Assembly: GCA_000827495.1 (NCBI GenBank)
Contig: KN817699.1
Span: forward strand, 3,371 to 29,666
DNA: 26,296 bases
Direction: 5' to 3'
From: Hypholoma sublateritium FD-334 SS-4
Lineage: Eukaryota; Basidiomycota; Agaricomycetes; Agaricales; Strophariaceae
In this document: piece after piece, positions 20,162 through 26,296 of the stretch
Layout: the number at the start of each line of letters is the position of its first letter
Numbering within the stretch: the stretch's first letter is position 1
Notes under the pieces: generated by a model
Databases searched by the model: none
Told to the model about the DNA's origin: nothing
Seen by the model: only the letters and a program-made list of their open reading frames with translations
Position numbers and translations under genes: made by a program

Positions 20162-20650
20162 ACTTGCGTATCATACATTTGTAAATCATATTTCCACCAC
20201 TATCCGCGATATCAATAAATCAATGTTACGTTCCAGTCCACTGGATACAAGATTGTAAAGTCCAGGAAGTTGGCTGCGCCAAGGACGCCACTGTATTTAC
20301 TGTAGAGTGGGGCTTCATTCAACCTGCCCTATGTGTCTACAGTATGATCAAGGTGGTGCGAGAATTGTAGTACGCGGAAATGGGTGAAAAGAATCGCTTG
20401 CCTGTCAAGAACCTTATCATGTGCACATTGCTCCGGGTCTACTATTGCTCCTTGGATGCGCCAAGCTCACTCTTCTTCAATGTCGAATGCGATGAATTGT
20501 ACGTTGCCGATCAAATAAATGCCCCACTGCTTGTAGGACACGGCAGTTAAAGGCTATTCAACCCGCATGGCGTGCATGTCAATATTTATTGCCTTTTTAA
20601 CTACTTGATCGATCTGACACCACCGTTATATTTTTGATCAGGACAAAACC
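20162..20650. other. Tail-to-tail intergenic region
   Basis: About 490 bases between the 3' ends of the plus-strand 452-residue gene and the minus-strand OB-fold gene. AATAAATCAATG at 20213-20224 is a plausible polyadenylation signal for the plus-strand gene. No supported ORF, RNA gene or repeat was seen. Confidence 0.45.
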
Positions 20651-21369
20651 TCAAAGATTGTACCACATTTCGCGTACGATAATCCGTTTATCCTCCAGGT
20701 CACGACAATTTCCTCCTAATATATCAATGTTGCGCAATTTAAGGATAGCTGCGCCATCTCGCATCGAAGGGTTCATAATGAATAGCTTCGCAGATTGAAC
20801 CCATTAGTATATATGTGGCTCTGAGACAGCTCGCCCACTCACTTTACAGCCAAGCCTGAATTCTTCAAAATCAAAACTACAGGAAGACGGTGCGCGGATG
20901 AAAGCATCGATGACAATTTCTCCGTCGGATAGCCTGAACCTGAATTCCTGGCGTTCACGAAGTCGAGTGATTTCCTTGAATGCCATAACTTGAACTAGAA
21001 TAGGGGGTCCGCTCAAACGTCTTGTCGTTTGCGAAGGTGCCGTTCCGAAGCCCGATCCGCGAATTGTGGAATCTGTTAGATTGGAATATCTGATTTGCTG
21101 CTTTGCGATCCTCAGTAGACGCGGAAAGTCTATGAAACCGTTGTCTTCTCGTTTCTGTCGAGCACAGAACCAATGATAATATTCGGCGAGCCATTCCTTC
21201 GATTCCAGCATACCAAATTCAGTTAACATAACGTCTACCAGGGATTGCAAAAACAACTCACGGGATCGATACGGGGCCTGACAAAAACCGTGTTGGCCCA
21301 CACAGAAAGCCTTATTGGAATGGTGATTTTACAATTTGGAGTTCGGTTTGTACCGGAGCTAGTAGACAT
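20651..21369 (-). CDS. Small protein resembling the RPA1 N-terminal OB fold, three exons
   Basis: Exons 21369-21262, 21196-20843 and 20785-20651 join in phase 0. Introns are 65 nt (GTGAGT, branch-like TTAAC, ...CGAAG) and 57 nt (GTGAGT, ACTAAT, ...GCGAAG). The 198-residue product starts MSTSSGTNRTPNCKITIPIR. From about residue 93 the pattern GPPILVQVMAFKEITR, then RQEFRFRLSDGEIVIDAFIR, then GCKLFIMNPSMRDGAAILKL and RNIDIL follows that of replication protein A large-subunit N-terminal domains (PVLQVxxIK...ERYRLxLSDG...IxLKxYxxN...ILxLxxxEVL). That fold binds proteins or single-stranded DNA. The protein is far too short to be RPA1 itself, so it is a stand-alone relative. RPA-like genes are known as cargo of some Helitron elements; no Helitron ends were found. 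The first exon is the least certain part. Confidence 0.55.
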
Positions 21370-22005
21370 TGGCCACGGCGTCAATGAAGGGCCCGGATCT
21401 TCAGAGTGATAGTAGTAAGCTGGCGAATGCTAGGCGCTGGCGGTCAAGTCACAACAGGGAGAAGTCCCCTTTTAAACGTTCTGAGTGCTGACACGTCTCT
21501 TAGCTTGGAAATGTCGTGGAACCAGTCATGATGATTGCAGTCTTGACTGCGCCGGTAAATCCAAAACGTTGAGCGTGCGATGTATAAACTCTGCTAATTG
21601 CACTTCAAGCTTTGTAGTAACGAGATCACGATCGTTTCTCAATGAAGGTCGCGCTCGCGATGATAGAGTGCTAATTTAGGCAAGCCTGCCACCGACACCG
21701 TCGTCAATGGAACATAAAAAACTGACCTTCGACTCGCAGGCACTACCCTCTGACGGAGTCACTTAACGGCATCTTCATGACTCCGTACTCGGACTGTGAG
21801 TCATACTCAAAATCATTCTGAAATTATTGCGCAAGCCGCAGCCTGTTGCTAACATATTGAAACAGGCACTCACTGCGGCCTCCGTACTCGATTCACTGCT
21901 GCTTGCTGTATGTATTCCCTCAAAAGGCCAGCATTTTCAGTTTATTTTTTCCCTCCACTTTTGACTGACAATCTGACAAGTCAACTCACATATAGCGCAA
22001 TATAT
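21370..22005. promoter_or_regulatory. 636-bp divergent promoter region with ATGACTC palindrome
   Basis: The start codons of the OB-fold gene (21369, minus) and the DUF6698 gene (22006, plus) face away from each other. At 21777-21804 lies a perfect inverted repeat ATGACTC-N14-GAGTCAT, and another GAGTCAC at 21756-21762. These are Gcn4/AP-1 type half-sites (established motif). A TTTAAAAGGGG sequence on the minus strand (about 21468-21478) could be a TATA-like element for the OB-fold gene. Co-regulation of the two genes is inference from this layout. Confidence 0.45.
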
Positions 22006-23466
22006 ATGTCCAACGACGAGAACAGCCGCTCAGGGCCTGTCCCGCCAACGAGATCTTCACAAGACGCCTTGCAGCTCGGGCCCAGAAAAAAGGCGTAAGT
22101 CCATCAACATCTTATGTCGCCTTTCAGTTCTTGTATGGCTGTTCTGACTATACTCTTGTTTTTCAACAGTCGCACAACGGACCCTCTGGTTCATCATGGG
22201 CGCCATTTTGGAAGGACTATACACGCCCTTTGCAATGTCCACGCACTGATCAACAATGGGATTGTTCGAATGGGAGAACGCTCAGAAGAGCCTGATGAAG
22301 CATTTACTGCACAGTACGACGTTCTTTGTTTCCGCCTCATTTTTTAAGATTGAATGGAAACTAAATAGAGAGCGAAGAGAACATAAAGTGTTCCTCTCAT
22401 TATTGAAAAGCGTTCCTGGCCTTGAAGATAGGATTATGACAACCGAGTCCGAAGAAGAGGTTCAAAACATTGCAATGTTGGTGAGTCTATTGGCTACGTA
22501 TATATGCAGGCACACCTTATGTTTTTCAAGTTGCAGAAAGGATCATCCAGTGCGAGATCTGACGACACAAAGAGCCTCAAGTCGGCAATAGTTGATTGGC
22601 TTATGCCAGTTGGCGAACCACTTAATCCTCCCATTGGCCGCAATGTCAAGGCCGATCGGGGCTTCAACCACGAAGTAACTGGGGCGCTCCTCTGCCCGAC
22701 AGGCCTTGATTGGTCTGATGCAAAGTAATTTCTATGGTTTTTAGTTTGTCACATTGATTCATTACGACTTCCAAGAATCAAGGAGAATCTTCGCACAGGC
22801 GAATTGTCTGTACCTGGCGATCAATGGCCAGTTTTTTTGTATCGGTCCTATAAGTACGACGACAGTGACCCTTGGAAAGGCTTATTACAGAGTGCAATAT
22901 TGATCAAAGTAAGCATTGAAGACCTCATAATTCTCAATACCAATTAGGTTAATTGGATTATAGACGTTCAAATATATATTTACTTCCCCGAGCTCGGTCG
23001 ATAGAGAAGCGAAGGCAACACGCTCGGGAAATGCTCGTATTCACGGCATGACCAGCGTGACTTGTGCCTCCATAGCATATGTTGCAACGCAGGTGCGAGT
23101 TCTCCTGGCTTATGCTGATTAAATCCTAATCCTACGCCAGGCAAGATTTGCGTTATCAGCATGCAGTACTTTTAGTCGTACCGATACTACCACAGACTCC
23201 GAGCGGTTCTACAATAGTATCCTCGAACTTCTTGAGGATCCAGAAGAGACGGCTGAGATTGACATCCTCCTTGCATGGTGGAATCGGCGAGTCACCTCGG
23301 GCTTTCTAGATCTTATACTTGTGCTTATTTGATGCTTTATTTTTCCAGTCAGGTGTTTCCGAACTACACCCCAAATTCAAGGCCTGTCTCGGAAAACAGC
23401 GCACTAGCCAGAATCAAGGCTAAAAGAGCAGCGTCTAAGAAGTCCGCTTTGCGAGATGCAAACTAA
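22006..23466 (+). CDS. DUF6698 family protein, eight exons, intact
   Basis: Exons 22006-22094, 22170-22313, 22369-22480, 22531-22724, 22776-22908, 22964-23092, 23141-23286 and 23349-23466 join in correct phase to 354 residues. Introns are 75, 55, 50, 51, 55, 48 and 62 nt; the last is GC-AG (GCGAGT...TTCCAG). Family landmarks appear in order: DPLVHHGRHFGRTIHALCNV, ERREHKVFLSLLKSVPGLED, SSARSDDTKSLKSAIVDW, NPPIGRNVKADRGFNHE, TGALLCPTGLDW, ELSVPGDQWPVFLY, FTSPSSVDREAKATRSGNAR, IHGMTSVTCASIAYVATQ, SRTDTTTDSERFYNSILEL and AWWNRQVFPNY, with a basic tail. I recognise these as DUF6698, a family with many copies in Agaricomycetes and no known function. The N-terminus is short and disordered with a basic PRKKAR that could be nuclear. 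No enzyme motif is evident. The intact frame and clean splice sites argue that the gene is functional. Confidence 0.93.
23287..23348 (+). other. GC-AG intron in the DUF6698 gene
   Basis: The exon ends AAT CG and the next begins T CAG GTG TTT, giving the conserved WWNRQVFPNY. The donor is GCGAGT, the standard GC variant of GTGAGT. Using the nearby GT (GTCACC at 23291) would break the frame. Confidence 0.8.
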
Positions 23467-24674
23467 TGTTACGTGGCACTGGTAGATACTACCGGCTCCA
23501 GTACATTTGTGAAATGATAGATACCAACGTTTGTTTTTTGGCTGATAATTCATTAAAAATTGACAAACGAACCTAGATTTCGTGCATCTCACAATGCCGA
23601 AGGCTCGGGTACCAGACGTATATACCTAGCCATGTTTGCAGCATCCCGAAGACAGCCGCATTGCTTGTCTACACCATAATCGATAGGAATGTATGTAGTG
23701 CTTATATCTTGGTGCTGCTCATATAGATCCCTTTAAATCTTGCAAAGATTTCAGAAGTAAGGGTACGTATTACAGGAGCAAATAAACTTGCAACAAGTGA
23801 TACACGTTGTCCTTTAGTAAAGATTTTTTTCAATGACATATACTGTCAAAATGTGTCAAATGAATCAGTACGATTGATGATCGTCAGGAACGCCGATCAT
23901 GTTCTCTGCGGTAAAAGCTGAATAGACACGACAACCAATCTTGGAACTGCCATAGGCCTGTAGACTTGTGCCCTCCCAAATAGCATTGTCTTTCAAACCA
24001 AGGCTTGGACATTGAGTCTCTACTATCGATCTTTTGCCTCTTCTCGAAGGCAATTTCATTGGATATGTCTGAGCTGCTCTCCAAGACTTGTCATCAATTA
24101 TCAGACATCTTTCTGTCTGAGAGTTCTTTTCTTTGAACCAAGGCTTTTATACTGTGATTTATGGTATCTGTGTTTTGCAGCTTGCCAGTTTTGAACACAA
24201 TACGCTCTGTTGCACACCTTTCACGAGAGCCCAATCGCTACATACAGATTGCCGCCGATGCCTTATCTCAGAAGTATCTCACTTATCGGTCACTGTTCCG
24301 AAATATATGTACATGGTGATCAGCATGCATAATCAGTAGAGCATTGACATTACCGAACTATCTGTTATACTTGTAAGCATGAGCAATGCTTGTGCTTTTC
24401 AAATTCTCGTACAACTTGGTTTCACTTCGACCATATCTATCTTCCCGGCTTACTACTACAAGTTAAATAAATGTTACAGACGTTGCGAATTCGGCCTTGT
24501 TCAACGTCTCAGAGATGGGAAGATAGGTGCGTGTATAAGGGTTACTTAAATTAGAATCATTTGATTAGATTTCAACCCATCTACTGCCAACTATTGCCTT
24601 GTCTGCTGACCACCAATTTCCCGATGAAGTTGCACTACTCTGGCGAGCTGGGTCTAGACATGTTCACCACCTAC
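23467..24674. other. 1.2-kb stretch without a supported gene
   Basis: The longest open frame is on the minus strand, 24146-23865 (93 codons without a required ATG; includes ERCLIIDDKSWRAAQTYP and NAIWEGTSLQAYGSSKIG). It may be a terminal exon, but no donor-acceptor pair was found for it. A short word, GCCTTGGTTYRAAGA on the minus strand, occurs twice within it. On the plus strand, 24599-24674 is open (ADHQFPDEVALLWRAGSRHV) up to the poly(T), possibly an exon fragment truncated by the retroelement. Nothing else is supported. Confidence 0.35.
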
Positions 24675-25996
24675 TTTTTTTTTTTTTTTTGAAATCCGAG
24701 GGCCCATTGGCGCCCCCATTTATTGCGCGGTGCTCGAACACAACCCGCGGGGTACACTACTACAATCAATGTATGCTAATGCACTACTACAAGATATAGC
24801 CCCCTACCACCGAAGTGGAGGAGGCTACCCAAGGCGCCCTTGCGGGGCCCGGCTGTGCGATCTCGGAATCAACTTAGATTCATACTGGGCTTATTATTCC
24901 CAATGAACCGACATAGGATTTAGTTCGCTCGAGCCCGGGTAGGGGGACTACCCCATCCGGCTACGGCCCGCAGACTGTACTGGACGTCCATCGTTCGAGC
25001 CTGTTTCCCATTACCCAGCACTCGGTTCGGATTGCCCATTGGGCCCGGATCCCCAGAGTGTCCAGGTTCTATGTCTCGCCACGCGCCTACCAGGTTTGTG
25101 TTTCCCTGAAAGGACCTGGAGTTATTAGGCCTTTGTCCCTCATTTGCGCGTGACTAACCGACCCAGGTTTAGCCTTCAATTGGGCTTGGGTGGAGGGTAG
25201 CTCCGCTTCCCTGGGTCCCGGGTGGCCTTATCGGCTGGTTATATCCACTGGTTACGGTTCCCGGATTTGCTTGCCTATCCAGCCTAGGACCCTTGCGGGT
25301 AGACCCGTTCACNGGGGTTACCGGCTACTGAGACCCTTTGGCTTCCCCCAGATTCAGATCCCTCAGTTAACCCGAGTTGCCGGTGCGACCGTTCACTAGG
25401 CTCAACCCCTTCGATCTACTAAGGGGGGGGTTCCGCATAGGTCAATTACGGATTGCATTGGTGGCTACCATACCCTGGGGGGGCGCCACTCCCCCACTAC
25501 TAATCCGCACTACCTGACTGTTATGGTCAAACCACCGAAGCGGCCATCAAGGGCTTCCAACACGACAGGCGCCACTCTGTCTGAACTATACGGTGGGCGT
25601 GACTCCACCTCTACAGTCGCATTCCCCCATGACTACCCAGGCCGACCCCGGAGGCCGGTTAATGGCTTCACGGCCCGCGGCAGTGCTCTCCAGACACCGG
25701 CGTGTGACCATCATATATCCAAGTATCCCCCAGGTTCCGTTAAGTGAGGATTCACTGCGCGCACAGCCATTACAGCTTGCTAGCGTCAGAGGGTGATCCT
25801 GACCCTGCCCCAAGATCCCGATGTAATCCCCCAGAACCCACGGGGGCCAGCCGGTAACCGACCAACGGGCCACCCACTGGACTACAGACTTATGGTATCT
25901 GCTATGACCGGGAATTGAACCCAGCACCTCTCGGATGGTACACAGCCACCCTCAAGGGCAACTCCCAACGATGCAGCTAACTGCACCACCAGGTCC
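24675..25996 (-). mobile_element. Long tRNA-headed SINE-like retroelement (1.3 kb)
   Basis: Read on the minus strand, the element begins GGACCTGGTGGTGCAG, with an A-box-like TGGTGCAGTTAGC (25988-25976) and a B-box-like GGGTTCAATTCCC (25922-25910), about 54 nt apart as in RNA polymerase III promoters of tRNA-derived SINEs. It then carries about 1.2 kb of GC-rich unique sequence with no coherent protein, and ends in A16 (T16 at 24675-24690 on the plus strand). Head plus poly(A) define a non-autonomous element mobilised by a LINE (inference). It is several times longer than typical SINEs. One base, 25313, is N. No matching target-site duplication is visible: the left flank ends CACCACCTAC and the right flank starts CTGGCTGAG. 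ORFs inside it are not considered real. Confidence 0.72.
25910..25988 (-). promoter_or_regulatory. Internal pol III promoter (A and B boxes) of the retroelement
   Basis: B box GGGTTCAATTCCC matches the GGTTCRANNCC consensus with one change; A box TGGTGCAGTTAGC matches TRGYNNARNNG. The spacing suits a tRNA-derived promoter. Whether the tRNA-like part still folds as a cloverleaf was not established. Confidence 0.65.
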
Positions 25997-26296
25997 CTGG
26001 CTGAGCCTGCAGACCTTGCTAGGACCACCCTCATGGAAGCCATCAGGCTGTCTCATGTAGATGTACTCATCCAAGTCTCCATTGGTGAAAGCAGCTGAAA
26101 TGTCCACAGAGCGAAGTTCCAGGTCCTCAGCAGCAGCTATAGCAAAAGTCGTCCGTATCATTGCAGGGCGTGGAGTAGGAGCGTGCACATCGAAGAAATC
26201 TTGTCTGGGACGTTGGGAGCAGCCTTGGGCAACGATTCGTGCCTTGTAGCGCTCAATTGAGCCGTCTGCATGACGTTTTATGCGAAACACCCAGCT
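25997..26296 (-). pseudogene. Ty1/copia reverse transcriptase, N-terminal fragment (cut by window edge)
   Basis: The minus-strand frame from the right edge reads WVFRIKRHADGSIERYKARI, then VAQGCSQRPRQDFFDV, the LELRSVDISAAFTNGDLDEY motif (which carries the first catalytic Asp of RVT_2) and YMRQPDGFHEGGPSKVCRLS. At 25997 it passes directly into the tRNA-headed element, and the expected SLYGLKQ continuation is absent beyond that element as well. It is therefore a truncated copia copy. It is in opposite orientation to the copia fragment at 1-423 and covers a different part of the protein, so the two are probably separate insertions. Confidence 0.88.

Noticed and set aside
20651..21369. Helitron carrying an RPA-like gene
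   Set aside because: An RPA-like protein alone is insufficient; no Rep/helicase gene and no 5' TC or 3' hairpin-CTRR ends were identified.
24012..24339. Plus-strand ORFs rich in Cys, Leu and Phe
   Set aside because: Short, overlapping in different frames, and with no start context, splice sites or family.
25190..25927. Several ORFs of 67-113 codons on both strands
   Set aside because: All lie inside the tRNA-headed retroelement, differ in frame, and give low-quality Pro/Gly/Arg-rich translations.
25900..25996. A functional tRNA gene
   Set aside because: A and B boxes are present, but the sequence continues into a 1.3-kb body with a poly(A) tail and no tRNA 3' end or terminator; it is a SINE-type head.
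1..26296. CRISPR array, bacterial operons, riboswitches or phage genes
   Set aside because: The intron-rich eukaryotic gene structure and fungal families exclude them; no spaced identical repeats of CRISPR type were found.

Overview
The window looks like nuclear DNA of a mushroom-forming basidiomycete (Agaricomycetes; a Mycena-like member of the Agaricales is my inference). Genes are cut by many short introns (48-75 nt, mostly GTRNGT...AG). Several proteins belong to families I know only from Agaricomycetes (Plavaka and KDZ transposases, DUF6698 and a large uncharacterised family). A single N lies in the 25.3 kb region, so this is an assembly.

Layout. 1-5.2 kb is a graveyard: the C-terminal half of a copia reverse transcriptase, an exact 169-bp-period tandem repeat, a possible three-exon small gene, the tail of a KDZ transposase beside a GC-rich GAGCG-type array, and a minus-strand gene for a tail-anchored membrane protein with decayed sequence upstream. 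5.2-9.6 kb is a nearly complete 10-exon Plavaka transposase on the minus strand; all splice phases close, but exon 1 has a nonsense codon just after its zinc finger. 10.1-10.4 kb holds a candidate three-exon small secreted cysteine-containing protein.

11.0-20.2 kb is a run of plus-strand, lineage-specific genes: a 955-residue protein of an Agaricomycete family, a 310-residue protein with a duplicated C-x2-C...H finger, a 355-residue protein with a doubtful 3' end, and a 452-residue protein. A minus-strand gene (20.65-21.37 kb) for a protein resembling the RPA1 N-terminal OB fold is divergent from a complete eight-exon DUF6698 gene (22.0-23.5 kb). Their 636-bp shared upstream region holds a perfect ATGACTC-N14-GAGTCAT palindrome.

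24.7-26.0 kb is a 1.3-kb retroelement on the minus strand with a tRNA-like head (A and B boxes) and a poly(A) tail. It abuts the N-terminal half of a copia reverse transcriptase that runs off the right edge.

No pathway can be assembled from recognised enzymes. What unites the window is transposable-element content and uncharacterised Agaricomycete families; any joint function for the 11-23.5 kb genes is inference. Exon models were built by hand from ORFs, splice consensus and phase and have no transcript support.
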